A stretch of 64,000 nucleotides of DNA from Neisseria mucosa (GTDB lineage Bacteria > Pseudomonadota > Gammaproteobacteria > Burkholderiales > Neisseriaceae), in contig CP028150.1 of NCBI GenBank assembly GCA_003028315.1, forward strand, positions 1,426,001 through 1,490,000, written 5' to 3'. The notes under the pieces were generated by a model. It ran no database searches, was not told the origin of the DNA, and saw nothing but the letters and a program-made list of their open reading frames with translations. Positions 34,632 to 43,411 of the stretch are shown here, one piece after another. The first letter of the stretch is position 1. Each line of letters opens with the position of its first letter. A program made the position numbers and the translations under genes.

Positions 34632-35690
34632 TCACTCCGAATAGGTAAACTTTGCGCGTTTGACGTTGCAAAGGATTTCATACGGAATCATACCGGCGGC
34701 TTCGGCGACTTCGTTGATATTAACAATGTCGCCCCACAATTCGACTTCCGCACCCAAACCTTCTTTGGAAGCATCGAGTTCGACGGTGATCATGTCCATT
34801 GACACCCTGCCGATGATGCGGCTGCGTTTGCCTTCGACGGCAACGGGCGAGTTGGTCGAGGCTCGGCGCGGATAGCCGTCGGCGTAACCGCAGGCAATTA
34901 GGCCGACGCGTGTAGATTTGCTGGTATAAAACGTCGCGCCGTAGCCGATAGGAGAATGAGGTTGCAGGACGCGTTCGCCGAATACGCGGGAAGTCAGGCG
35001 CATGACGGGTTTCAGGCGTTCGTCCACGCCGCCGAACGGAGAAATGCCGTAAAGCGCCAGTCCGGCACGCCCCCAATCGCGGCGCGCTTCGGGAACGTTC
35101 AAGATGGCGGCGGAGTTGGCGAGGCTTTCTTCGCCTTCCAAGCCTTCACACGCCAAATCAAAGGCTTCAAGCTGCATTTCGGTCATGCCGTTGTCGGGTT
35201 CGTCAGCGCAGGCAAAATGGCTGAATTTGACGATGCTGTCAACGTGTTTGCACTGTTTCAGGGCGGTGTAGGCGGAAGTGTAATTGTGCGGGAAGAAGCC
35301 GGCGCGGTGCATACCGGAATCCATTTTGAGCCAGACTTTGACGGGATTTTGCCAATGATGGGCGATTAAGGCTTCGAGTTGCCACTGGCTGCCGACGCCC
35401 GGCCACAAATTGTATTTATCAACGGTGGCGTATTCCGATGCTTCAAACACGCCTTCAAGCAAAACGATGGGATTGGTAATGCCGCTCTCGCGCAATTCGA
35501 CGGCTTCGTCCACGGTGGCGACGGCAAACCCGTCGGCAAGGTCAGACAATGCGTGGGCGCACCGTACCGCGCCGTGTCCGTAAGCGTCTGCTTTAATGAC
35601 GGCAAGCATCTTGCCGCCGTGAATCTGTTTCAGGGTTTGGTAATTGTGGCGCAGATTGTCCAAGCGGATTCGGGCATTTAATGGACGCAT
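34632..35690 (-). CDS. alr: Alanine racemase
   Basis: Interconverts L- and D-alanine for peptidoglycan synthesis. The 352-residue PLP enzyme has the catalytic lysine K33 in LAVIKADAYGHGAVR and the second catalytic residue, a tyrosine, in IGYGATFYTSKSTR. The C-terminal IIGRVSMDMITVEL is also conserved. It is transcribed alone. A DUS pair lies 22 bases before its start, in the gap to the divergent kinase gene. Confidence 0.96.
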   Translation of the reverse strand: MRPLNARIRLDNLRHNYQTLKQIHGGKMLAVIKADAYGHGAVRCAHALSDLADGFAVATVDEAVELRESGITNPIVLLEGVFEASEYATVDKYNLWPGVGSQWQLEALIAHHWQNPVKVWLKMDSGMHRAGFFPHNYTSAYTALKQCKHVDSIVKFSHFACADEPDNGMTEMQLEAFDLACEGLEGEESLANSAAILNVPEARRDWGRAGLALYGISPFGGVDERLKPVMRLTSRVFGERVLQPHSPIGYGATFYTSKSTRVGLIACGYADGYPRRASTNSPVAVEGKRSRIIGRVSMDMITVELDASKEGLGAEVELWGDIVNINEVAEAAGMIPYEILCNVKRAKFTYSE

Positions 35691-35711
35691 GATTTGTTCT
35701 TTCCGTTAATG

Positions 35712-35753
35712 AAGGTCGTCTGAAAATGGATATTCACGTTTTCAGACGACCTT
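35712..35753. repeat. DUS inverted pair in a divergent gap
   Basis: AAGGTCGTCTGAAAAT and ATTTTCAGACGACCTTT-like arms lie between the starts of alr and the kinase gene. No gene ends here, so it does not act as an ordinary terminator. It might block antisense transcription. The sequence from 35754 to 36015 is AT-rich with no other feature. Confidence 0.6.
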
Positions 35754-36015
35754 TCGGTATTTTTAACGACCACATTATAGGCTTAAAGAGAGGGTTTTTA
35801 AATATCGTAATGAAATGAAGAAAATTGGAATATATAGCCCGTCTGTTCAAACATATTCTGCCGATTTGTATTTAAATTTCAAAAATCAGCATATCCCCTT
35901 CCCAAAGCACTTATAAAATGAAAGAAAAATAAACCCTGCTAATTTGCCGAATCAGGCCGCCTGTAACGCAATATTGTGATGAATCAAACTTCCTGACGGA
36001 TAAGCCTACGATTGC

Positions 36016-36063
36016 TTGTCAGTCGGTAGATTTTAAAACATAATACTTACGCGCCTAAGTATT
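36016..36063 (+). promoter_or_regulatory. Promoter and overlapping palindromic operator of the sugar kinase
   Basis: TTGTCA (36016-36021), a 17-base spacer and CATAAT (36039-36044) make a good promoter; the start would lie near 36051. A perfect inverted repeat AATACTTA-CGCGCC-TAAGTATT (36042-36063) covers that start. A repressor bound there would block initiation. Confidence 0.5.
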
Positions 36064-36148
36064 GGAGTTTTACTACAAATACATGATAGGTAAGCCGTAC
36101 GCAGCGCAGCAGTTCCATCCAATCAACTCAAAGCAAGGAAGGTCTAAA

Positions 36149-37030
36149 ATGAAAGTAACCAGTTTCGGCGAAGTGTTGTGGGACGATTTTCCAAGCGGCA
36201 AAGTGTTGGGCGGTGCGCCGCTGAACGTTTTGGTCCGTTTGCAATCCTTCGGGGTCGATACCGCCATCATCAGCCGCCGCGGCGATGATGCCGACGGCGA
36301 AGAGCTGCTGCGCCAAATCCAAGCGAAAAACGTCAATACCGACCTGCTGCAAGTGTGCAAAGAATGCGATACCAGCCTTGTCAAAGTCATCTTGGACAAA
36401 TGCGGCAGCGCGTCATACGAAATCGTATATCCCTGCGCGTGGGACCGCATCATCGTCGAAGATGCCGCCTTGCAGCGTGTCGCCGAATCCGATGCCTTCG
36501 TGTTCGGCAGCCTTGCCACCCGCGACGAGATTTCCCGTGCGGCATTAGACAAACTGATGGAAAAAGCCAAATTCAAAATCTTCGACGTCAATCTGCGCAA
36601 ACCCCACTACGACACCGACCGCCTGCTCGCCACCATGAAGCGTGCGGATATGCTCAAGCTCAATGACGACGAATTGTACGAACTGTCCGCAGTTTACGGC
36701 TCTCCCTACCACAGCATCGAACAAAACATCGCCTACCTCAACCGCTTGACCGGCGCACAAACCATCTGCGTCACTTTAGGCGGACACGGCGCGATTTTAT
36801 ACAAAGACGGCGAACTCTACCGCCACTGCGGCTTCCGCATCAAAGTCGCCGATACCGTCGGCTCCGGCGACAGCTTCTTGGCAGGACTGACTTACAAACT
36901 GCTCAACAATGCCGAGCCTCAAGAAGCCATCACTTTCGCCTGCGCTCTCGGCGCCCTAGTCGCCTCCAGACACGGCGCGACGCCCGACATTTCCTTACAA
37001 GAAATCGAAAGCTTCATGAATCCGGCTTGA
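36149..37030 (+). CDS. PfkB-family sugar kinase (fructokinase-like)
   Basis: A 293-residue cytoplasmic kinase of the ribokinase/PfkB family. The N-terminal sugar-binding signature is LGGAPLNVLVRLQSFG (residues 20-35). The anion-hole and catalytic signature ADTVGSGDSFLAGL (about 235-248) is complete, with the catalytic Asp in GSGD. It most resembles fructokinases; the true substrate is not proven by sequence. AAGGAAGG stands 6 bases before the ATG at 36149. Its own promoter and a palindromic operator suggest control by a sugar-responsive repressor. Confidence 0.88.
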   Translation: MKVTSFGEVLWDDFPSGKVLGGAPLNVLVRLQSFGVDTAIISRRGDDADGEELLRQIQAKNVNTDLLQVCKECDTSLVKVILDKCGSASYEIVYPCAWDRIIVEDAALQRVAESDAFVFGSLATRDEISRAALDKLMEKAKFKIFDVNLRKPHYDTDRLLATMKRADMLKLNDDELYELSAVYGSPYHSIEQNIAYLNRLTGAQTICVTLGGHGAILYKDGELYRHCGFRIKVADTVGSGDSFLAGLTYKLLNNAEPQEAITFACALGALVASRHGATPDISLQEIESFMNPA

Positions 37031-37057
37031 TGTTTGCCATCAACGGATGCCACAACA

Positions 37058-37101
37058 AAAGGTCGTCTGAAAACGGATTTTCTGTTTTCAGACGACCTTT
37101 C
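37058..37101. terminator. DUS-pair bidirectional terminator
   Basis: AAAGGTCGTCTGAAAAC and GTTTTCAGACGACCTTT between the convergent kinase gene and thiD. Confidence 0.7.
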
Positions 37102-37109
37102 CATATCCC

Positions 37110-37916
37110 TCAATCCCGATAAGCCCAATGATTGACCGGACCGTGTCCCGCGCCGATGTTCAAAGGGTTGCGAATCGCCTCGGTAATGTATTTTTTGGCG
37201 GTTTGCACGGCTTCGAGTGTCTCGAAACCTTTTGCCAGCTCGGCGGCGATACAGGCGGAGAACGTGCAGCCTGTACCGTGCGTATGCGCCGTCGGGAAGC
37301 GGCGGTCGGTAAATTCAAACACATCATCCGGCGTAAACAGCCAGTCTGTGCAGTATTCGCTGCGGCTGTCGCCCAAATGCCCGCCTTTAATCACCACGTT
37401 TTTCACACCGCAATCTTGCAGGATTTTGGCAGCGCGTTCCGCGTCTTGGCGGTTTTCAATGCGCACGCCCGTCAAGGTTTCCGCTTCGGGCAGGTTCGGC
37501 GTCAGAATGTCGGTATCAGGCAGAAGCAGACGTTTCATCGCTTCAACGGCGGAGTCCTGCAACAGCGGCGCGCCGCCTTTGGCAATCATCACCGGATCAA
37601 GGACGCGCTTGCCGAAACAGCATTTTTTCAGATTTTCGGCAACGCATTCAATCACTTCCGCCGTACCCAGCATCCCGATTTTATAGGCGCGGATTTCAAA
37701 ATCGGAGCGGACGGCTTCGATTTGAGCAGTGATGATGTCGGTCGGAATCAGATGCACCGCCGATACGCCGAGCGTATTTTGCGCGGTCACGGCTGTCAGC
37801 ACGCTGGTGCCGAACACGCCGCGCATCTGAAACGTCTTCAAATCCGCCTGTATCCCCGCCCCGCCGCCGGAATCCGAGCCGGCGATGGTCAGCGTTTGGA
37901 CAAATGTTTCTTCCAT
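37110..37916 (-). CDS. thiD: Hydroxymethylpyrimidine (phosphate) kinase
   Basis: Phosphorylates HMP and HMP-P to the pyrophosphate used for thiamine synthesis. The 268-residue ribokinase-fold enzyme begins TLTIAGSDSGGGAGIQADLK (from residue 9), and has DPVMIAKGGAPLL (near 126) and the catalytic Asp in HTHGTGCTFSACIAAELA (near 212). No other thi gene is nearby and no TPP riboswitch was seen upstream. Confidence 0.95.
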   Translation of the reverse strand: MEETFVQTLTIAGSDSGGGAGIQADLKTFQMRGVFGTSVLTAVTAQNTLGVSAVHLIPTDIITAQIEAVRSDFEIRAYKIGMLGTAEVIECVAENLKKCCFGKRVLDPVMIAKGGAPLLQDSAVEAMKRLLLPDTDILTPNLPEAETLTGVRIENRQDAERAAKILQDCGVKNVVIKGGHLGDSRSEYCTDWLFTPDDVFEFTDRRFPTAHTHGTGCTFSACIAAELAKGFETLEAVQTAKKYITEAIRNPLNIGAGHGPVNHWAYRD

Positions 37917-37961
37917 TTGGTTTCTCCTGTTTCTTGGTTGGACAATTTAGGAAGCGGTTTG

Positions 37962-38002
37962 AAGGTCGTCTGAAAAACAATCATGCTTGTTTTCAGACGA
38001 CT
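37962..38002 (-). terminator. DUS-pair terminator
   Basis: GAAGGTCGTCTGAAAAACAA and TTGTTTTCAGACGACTTTTG lie 170 bases beyond the argF stop and just upstream of thiD. The right arm lacks one C. Confidence 0.5.
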
Positions 38003-38171
38003 TTTGTTTTGTGGAAATCTAAAAGTTTGGAATCGCAACAATCTCTGTACATTCGCCCAAAATAGAAGTCTAGATTCCTGCCTTCGAGGGAAGGGAGTGT
38101 AAGTGCCTGTTATTCAGATTTATTATATGACTGATTTAATCATTTTTTTGATATAGCACTGCCGTTAGCCG

Positions 38172-39167
38172 TCAATCCCCCAGCGCCGCCACCATTACCG
38201 CTTTAATCGTGTGCATCCGGTTTTCCGCTTGGTCGAACACGATGCTGGCGGAGCTTTCGAACACTTCTTCCGTTACTTCCACGCCGTTTAAGCCGAAGGT
38301 TTCGTAAATCCATTCGCCGACTTTGGTTTCGCGGTTGTGGAAGGCGGGCAGGCAGTGCATGAATTTGACCTGCGGGTTGCCCGATACCGCCATCAGCTCG
38401 GGAGTAACGCGGTAATCTTTCAATAAATCAATGCGTTCCTGCCACGCTTCTTTCGGCTCACCCATGCTGACCCACACGTCGGTATGGATAAAATCGACGC
38501 CTTTGACAGCTTCTTCCGCGTTTTCGGTCAGCAAAATCTTTCCGCCGGTTTCTTCGGCGACGGCGCGGGCGCGGGCGACGATGTTTTCAGACGGCCACAA
38601 GGTTTTCGGTGCGCCGATACGCACGTCCATGCCGAGCTTCGCGCCCAACACCAGCAGCGAGTTTGCCATGTTGTAACGCGCGTCGCCGACGTAGGCAAAC
38701 GCGGTTTGGTTCAAGGGTTTGCCGCTGTGTTCGCGCATGGTCAGCGCGTCGGCGAGCATTTGGGTGGGGTGGAACTCGTTGGTCAAGCCGTTGAACACGG
38801 GCACGCCGGCGTATTTCGCCAATTCTTCGACCACGTCCTGCCCGAAGCCGCGATATTCGATGCCGTCGTACATCCTGCCCAACACGCGGGCAGTGTCTTT
38901 GATGCTTTCCTTATGCCTGATTTGGCTGGCGGACGGCTCCAGATAAGTCACCCCCGCCCCTTGGTCACGTGCGGCGACTTCAAACGCGCAGCGGGTGCGG
39001 GTCGATGTTTTTTCAAAAATCAGGGCGATGTTCTTCCCTTTCATCCGCTGCACTTCGTGCCCTGCCTTTTTGGCGGCTTTCAACTCGGCGGCAAGGTCGA
39101 GGTAGGCGGTGATTTCTTCGGGCGTGAAATCCAAAAGTTTCAGGAAATGGCGGTTTTTCAGGTTCAT
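38172..39167 (-). CDS. argF: Ornithine carbamoyltransferase
   Basis: Joins carbamoyl phosphate and ornithine to form citrulline in arginine synthesis. The 331-residue enzyme has the carbamoyl-phosphate site STRTRCAFE (55-63), the HPTQ motif (in EFHPTQMLADALT) and the ornithine site FMHCLPAFHN (near 269). It is full length and transcribed alone. A Correia element lies 61 bases upstream, and such elements can supply promoters. Confidence 0.97.
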   Translation of the reverse strand: MNLKNRHFLKLLDFTPEEITAYLDLAAELKAAKKAGHEVQRMKGKNIALIFEKTSTRTRCAFEVAARDQGAGVTYLEPSASQIRHKESIKDTARVLGRMYDGIEYRGFGQDVVEELAKYAGVPVFNGLTNEFHPTQMLADALTMREHSGKPLNQTAFAYVGDARYNMANSLLVLGAKLGMDVRIGAPKTLWPSENIVARARAVAEETGGKILLTENAEEAVKGVDFIHTDVWVSMGEPKEAWQERIDLLKDYRVTPELMAVSGNPQVKFMHCLPAFHNRETKVGEWIYETFGLNGVEVTEEVFESSASIVFDQAENRMHTIKAVMVAALGD

Positions 39168-39228
39168 ATTCGTATTTCTCCTTTCCGGCAGGTCGGGTAT
39201 TGATGAGCAATCTGCCGCTGCTCTATTT

Positions 39229-39335
39229 TATAGTGGATTAACTTTAAACCAGTACGGCGTTGCCTCGCCTTGCCGTACTATCTGTACTGTCTGCGGCTTC
39301 GTCGCCTTGTCCTGATTTAAATTTAATCCACTATA
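39229..39335. repeat. Correia element upstream of argF
   Basis: 107 bases from TATAGTGGATTAACTTTAAA to TTAAATTTAATCCACTATA, both ends intact. Confidence 0.93.
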
Positions 39336-39388
39336 GTCAGGTCGGATTTTCGAATCCGGTAATTTCAATCGACGTTGTTACCTCAAAA

Positions 39389-40141
39389 TCAAAACAAGGT
39401 CGTCTGAACTTCGCCGCGTTCCAAAGCAAGCAGCGATTGTTTGCGGTTCAGGCCGCCTGCGTAGCCGGTCAGCTTGCCGTCACTGCCGATGACGCGGTGG
39501 CAGGGAATCAGGATGGACACTTTGTTCTGCCCGTTGGCGGCGGCAACGGCGCGGACGGCTTTGGGATTGCCCAAACGCTGCGCCTGCTCCTTGTAGCTGC
39601 GCGTTTCGCCGTAAGGAATCGCCAAGAGCGCATCCCATGCCTGCTTTTGAAATTCAGTGCCAATCTGCTCCAAGGACGTGGCAAAGGTTTTCAGACGACC
39701 CTTGAAGTATAAGTCCAATTCCTGCCGCAGAAGTTGCGTTCGCTCATCTTCCCGAAACACAAACCGTCCGCGCAAGGCTTTTTGGACGGCAGTAATTTCC
39801 TGCTCCATATGTTTCTGCCCGACAAACTCCAGCAAACACAAGCCTTTACCGCCGAACACCGCCAGCATCTCGCCCAAAGGCGTGACAATGGCGGCGGCGG
39901 TCAGTTCGTTCGAGCTATCAGGATAACGCGCTTCCAAGAGACGGATGGCACGGCGGATACGGACATATTCTTCAGGCGCGCAGCCGATACGGTCGATAAA
40001 ATCCTGCTCGAACTGTTTGGCTTCGTGTTCCGTCAGATTGGGATACGGCATGACTTCACACTCAAAAACTTGGGTTTCGAGCCAATGGCGGATTTCATCC
40101 CATTTTGACGGCAGGTTGTTTAAGGAAGGCAGGGTAATCAT
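39389..40141 (-). CDS. ogt: Methylated-DNA--protein-cysteine methyltransferase with N-terminal HTH remnant
   Basis: Removes alkyl groups from O6-alkylguanine by transfer to its own cysteine. The C-terminal half has the active site ILIPCHRVIGSDG and the DNA-binding helix KAVRAVAAANGQN. Residues about 30-60 (FEQDFIDRIGCAPEEYVRIRR) resemble the AraC-type helix of Ada-like proteins. The protein is therefore closer to AdaB-fused forms than to a bare Ogt; no metal-binding Ada domain is present. The ATG at 40141 has GGAG 7 bases upstream. A DUS copy is part of the coding end (39392-39404). Confidence 0.83.
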   Translation of the reverse strand: MITLPSLNNLPSKWDEIRHWLETQVFECEVMPYPNLTEHEAKQFEQDFIDRIGCAPEEYVRIRRAIRLLEARYPDSSNELTAAAIVTPLGEMLAVFGGKGLCLLEFVGQKHMEQEITAVQKALRGRFVFREDERTQLLRQELDLYFKGRLKTFATSLEQIGTEFQKQAWDALLAIPYGETRSYKEQAQRLGNPKAVRAVAAANGQNKVSILIPCHRVIGSDGKLTGYAGGLNRKQSLLALERGEVQTTLF

Positions 40142-40400
40142 TCGTTTGCTCCGTATCTCTATCATGGATTTGACGGCAAAATCCCCAATTTTCGCCATTC
40201 CCGCACGCCGATGCAGGAACGGGCTACGACGGAAATCTTGAGGGTTGGGTTGCGGCAATTCCTAAATATTCGATATTTCTAAAGCCTCAGGGAAAGGAAT
40301 TAAAGATTTCAGACGACCTTGCAAATTTAAGTTTGACGTGCGTTCGAAATAAGGCAGTTGATGCGAAGCCAAATTCCGTCGGTGTGCCTGCAACTTGGCT

Positions 40401-40510
40401 CCCTCCCCTGTGGGGGAGGGTTGGGGAGAGGGTAAAACGGGGCAGATACAGACAATATTTCCGTTGCCACCCTAATGCCCTCTCCCTAACCCTCTCCCAC
40501 GGGAGAGGGA
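40401..40510. repeat. Pair of REP-like palindromes in inverted order
   Basis: One unit reads CCCTCCCCTGTGGGGGAGGG at 40401-40420 and goes on to TTGGGGAGAGGG. The other, at about 40479-40510, reads the same way on the opposite strand: CCCTCTCCCGTGGGAGAGGG plus TTAGGGAGAGGG. They are 50 bases apart. The rest of the 480-base gap between ogt and dapE has no gene. Confidence 0.7.
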
Positions 40511-40622
40511 ATGGATTGCCGTTCAAATAAATCGTTCTACATAAAAATCAATGCGTTATCTCAAACTCACGTTAGGTCTAATCAAATTGTCGGACATCCA
40601 TATCCGACAGCCCATTTTCTTT

Positions 40623-41768
40623 TCAGACGGCCTTTTCAGCCAACAACCGCGCCAATATCCCCTCATACACCGCCGACAGCTTCGGAATATCGTCCAGCCG
40701 CACGTTTTCGTTGATTTGGTGGATGGTGGCATTGGACGGGCCTAATTCGATGAGTTCTTTCGCAATGGCTTTAATGAAGCGTCCGTCCGAAGTGCCGCCG
40801 GTGGTGGACAATTCGGTCTCTACGCCGCAGGTTTCGGCGATGGCTGCGCGTGCCACGTCGGTCAGTTTGCCTGCATGGGTCAGAAAGGGCTGCCCCGAAC
40901 ACGACCACTGCAAATCGTATTGCACGCCGTGTTTGTCCAAAATGGCGTGGACGCGTTGTTTCAGCCCTGCTTCGGTGGACTCGGTGGAGAAGCGGAAATT
41001 GAATTTGACGTTCAGCTCGCCCGGAATGACATTGGTCGCGCCTGTGCCGCCGTTGATATTGGAAATTTGAAAGCTGGTCGGCGGGAAGTATTCGTTGCCT
41101 TCGTCCCAGACTTCCTGCGTCAGCTCTAACAAGGCCGGGGCAAAAGTATGCACGGGATTGATTGCCAAATGCGGATAGGCAATATGTCCTTGCTTGCCTT
41201 TGACGGTCAGGTTGCCCGACAGCGAGCCGCGCCGGCCGTTTTTAATCATATCGCCCAATTTGTCCACGGCGGTCGGCTCGCCGACGATGCAGTAGTCGAT
41301 AAGCTCGTCGCGCGCTTTCAACACATCGACGACTTTGGTCGTACCGTCCAGCGCGTCGCCCTCTTCGTCGGAAGTAATCAGAAGCGCAATGCTGCCTTGG
41401 TGATCGGGATGTTCGGCAACAAAGCGTTCGCAGGCGGTAACGAAACAGGCGATGCTGGTTTTCATGTCCGCCGCGCCGCGCCCGTATAATCTTCCGTCGC
41501 GCTCGGTCGGCTCGAACGGGGGCGAATCCCATTTTTCAACAGGACCTGTCGGCACGACGTCGGTATGTCCTGCAAAACAGACGACGGGAGCCTGCGTGCC
41601 GCGTCGCAACCAGATGTTTTTGGTGTCGCCGAAATGGAGTTCTTCAGCCGCAAAACCGATTTTGTGTAGGCGTTCGGCAAGCAGTTTTTGGCAATCTCGG
41701 TCGTCGGGGGTAACGGACGGGCGGGAAATCAACGCTTTGGCGAGTTCTAGGGATTGAGTTTCGGTCAT
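40623..41768 (-). CDS. dapE: Succinyl-diaminopimelate desuccinylase
   Basis: Releases L,L-diaminopimelate for lysine and peptidoglycan synthesis. The 381-residue M20 metallopeptidase has the first zinc ligand in FAGHTDVVPTG (H67 region), LYGRGAADMKTS (near 93) with the bridging Asp, TSDEEGDALDG (near 131) with the catalytic Glu, and the C-terminal TGGTSDGRFIK with the His replaced by its usual partner further on. Full length. The start codon lies directly after SGDCRASE-like upstream sequence with no close neighbour in the same operon. Confidence 0.95.
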   Translation of the reverse strand: MTETQSLELAKALISRPSVTPDDRDCQKLLAERLHKIGFAAEELHFGDTKNIWLRRGTQAPVVCFAGHTDVVPTGPVEKWDSPPFEPTERDGRLYGRGAADMKTSIACFVTACERFVAEHPDHQGSIALLITSDEEGDALDGTTKVVDVLKARDELIDYCIVGEPTAVDKLGDMIKNGRRGSLSGNLTVKGKQGHIAYPHLAINPVHTFAPALLELTQEVWDEGNEYFPPTSFQISNINGGTGATNVIPGELNVKFNFRFSTESTEAGLKQRVHAILDKHGVQYDLQWSCSGQPFLTHAGKLTDVARAAIAETCGVETELSTTGGTSDGRFIKAIAKELIELGPSNATIHQINENVRLDDIPKLSAVYEGILARLLAEKAV

Positions 41769-41804
41769 TTTTTGGTTTTCTTGTTGATTGTGAATATTTG
41801 GAAC

Positions 41805-41845
41805 AGGTCGTCTGAAAATCAGTTTCGGGTTTCAGACGACCTTTT
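41805..41845 (-). terminator. DUS-pair terminator of ylqF
   Basis: CAGGTCGTCTGAAAATC and GGTTTCAGACGACCTTTTTG, about 90 bases after the ylqF stop and before dapE. Confidence 0.55.
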
Positions 41846-41936
41846 TGTAGCAAATTATATAGCGTTCGATGCTTGAATTCATTCCTATGCGGAAATGGAG
41901 ACACGGATATTTTCTATTTTAGCCCACCATACCGCC

Positions 41937-42878
41937 CTACTCGTCCGCGGGCTTCTGCCCTTTGCGTTCCGCTTTTCTGGCTTCGCGAATGGCTTTGAGT
42001 TCGGCTTCTTTTTGACGGGCTTTTTTGAGCCATGTTTCCCATTGGTTCGGCGTTTCGAGGGTGATTCTGCCGATTTTACCTTCGCGGAAGTCGGTGAGGA
42101 TGTTCTCGGCGGCTTTTTGGTAGTTGATCCGTCCGCCGCTGAGGACTGCGCCGCGTTTTTTGGCTATCCATTCGAGCCATGAGTTGTCGTCCCAGTGGCT
42201 GCTGGGATCTTTGTCGGCTTGGTAGCGTTCTTGCAACATGGCGAGGTAGTGGCGGCGGAGGTAGTCTAGGAGCTCGAGGGCGACTTCTTCTTCGTCCAGC
42301 GCATTGCGTCCGACTGCGCCGCCGGCAGCGAGGTTGTAGCCGCCTTCTTCGACGATGATTTTCGGCCACAGCATTCCAGGGGTGTCGTAGAGCCAGAAGT
42401 CGTCGGCGAGGAAGAGGCGTTGTTCGGCTTTGGTAATACCGGGTTCGTTGCCGGTTTTGGCGGATTTTTTGCCTATCATGCCGTTGATGAGGGTGGATTT
42501 GCCGACGTTGGGGATGCCGCAGATGAGGACGCGCAGGGGTTTTTCTATGCCTTGGCGGTGGGGAATCATGGCGCGGCAGGCTTGGGTGATTTTGCCGTGC
42601 ACGCCGGTTTCGGAGGAATCGAGGGCGATGGCGCGGGTGTCGAGGCGGCTGTTGTAGTGTTCGAGCCAGATTTTGGTGCGTTCGGGGTCGGCAAGGTCTT
42701 GTTTGTTGAGGATTTTGAGTTTGGGCTTGCCTTTGGAAAGCTGGGCTAGCAGGGGGTTTTCGCTGGAGGCGGGCATACGTGCGTCCAGCATTTCAATCAC
42801 CATGTCGACGCTTTTGGCGCGCTCGGCGATGGCTTTTTTTGCTTTGTTCATGTGGCCGGGAAACCATTGGATTGCCAT
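41937..42878 (-). CDS. ylqF: Ribosome biogenesis GTPase (YlqF/RbgA family)
   Basis: A circularly permuted GTPase that helps late 50S assembly. The G motifs run in the permuted order: G4 LNKQDLAD (near 56) precedes G1 GIPNVGKSTLIN (near 120) and G3 DTPGML (near 166). The C-terminal LETPNQWETW and a basic Lys-rich tail are typical. Length is 313 residues. Two successive DUS pairs separate it from the upstream lipoprotein gene. Confidence 0.93.
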   Translation of the reverse strand: MAIQWFPGHMNKAKKAIAERAKSVDMVIEMLDARMPASSENPLLAQLSKGKPKLKILNKQDLADPERTKIWLEHYNSRLDTRAIALDSSETGVHGKITQACRAMIPHRQGIEKPLRVLICGIPNVGKSTLINGMIGKKSAKTGNEPGITKAEQRLFLADDFWLYDTPGMLWPKIIVEEGGYNLAAGGAVGRNALDEEEVALELLDYLRRHYLAMLQERYQADKDPSSHWDDNSWLEWIAKKRGAVLSGGRINYQKAAENILTDFREGKIGRITLETPNQWETWLKKARQKEAELKAIREARKAERKGQKPADE

Positions 42879-42907
42879 GTTTTGTTCTTTCTGTATGATT
42901 TGCGGTG

Positions 42908-42948
42908 GGTCGTCTGAAAAGTGGTTCGGCGGTGTTTTCAGACGACCT
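42908..42948 (-). terminator. DUS-pair terminator, first of two in tandem
   Basis: GGGTCGTCTGAAAA and TTTTCAGACGACCT 12 bases apart, next to the ylqF start. Confidence 0.55.
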
Positions 42949-42971
42949 GAGGTTTGTCCGTTTTCTGTGCA

Positions 42972-43012
42972 AAGGTCGTCTGAAAGCCTTCGCGGTTTTT
43001 CAGACGACCTTT
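42972..43012 (-). terminator. DUS-pair terminator, second of two in tandem
   Basis: AAGGTCGTCTGAAAGC and TTTTTCAGACGACCTTTTGG, 20 bases after the small lipoprotein gene. The two tandem hairpins probably back each other up. Confidence 0.65.
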
Positions 43013-43032
43013 TGGTTTGGGGCGCTCAAGGT

Positions 43033-43263
43033 TTAGAGGTTGCCGTGTTCGTAGCGGTAGTAGCCGGCTTCGTCCATACATTGTTCAAGGGATTTGGATT
43101 CGCCTCCGTGTTTGGCGTCGTGTTGCGCTTGTGATTTGCAAACGTTGATTTGGCGGGAAACTTCGGCTTCGCTTGCGCCGGTGCGGTGCCAGCGGTAGGC
43201 GGGGACTTCGGTGGCGCAGGCGGCGAGTGTGCAGGCGAGTGCGAGGGTGAGGATGTGTTTCAT
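43033..43263 (-). CDS. Small lipoprotein of unknown function
   Basis: A 76-residue protein with a lipoprotein signal peptide: MKHILTLALACTLAACATEV, with Cys16 as the lipid site in LAAC. The mature part is short, polar and rich in Lys, Glu and Tyr, with two further Cys residues (in VCKSQA and QCMDE) that could form a disulfide in the periplasm. I do not recognise the family. A Shine-Dalgarno GGAG stands before the ATG, close to a Correia element end (43277). Confidence 0.72.
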   Translation of the reverse strand: MKHILTLALACTLAACATEVPAYRWHRTGASEAEVSRQINVCKSQAQHDAKHGGESKSLEQCMDEAGYYRYEHGNL

Positions 43264-43276
43264 GGGTTTCTCCTTT

Positions 43277-43383
43277 TATAGTGGATTAAATTTAAACCAG
43301 TACGGCGTTGCCTCGCCTTGCCGTACTATTTGTACTGTCTGCGGCTTCGTCGCCTTGTCCTGATTTAAATTTAATCCACTAAA
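43277..43383. repeat. Correia element
   Basis: Starts TATAGTGGATTAAATTTAAA; ends TTTAATCCACTAAAT, so the terminal TATA has decayed to TAAA. It lies between rapZ and the lipoprotein gene. Confidence 0.9.
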
Positions 43384-43411
43384 TATCGAAAAGGTCGTCT
43401 GAAAAGGGGAA

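Noticed and set aside
40287..40526. Short ORFs over the repeat region between ogt and dapE
   Set aside because: They are read through the REP-like palindromes and lack a ribosome site.
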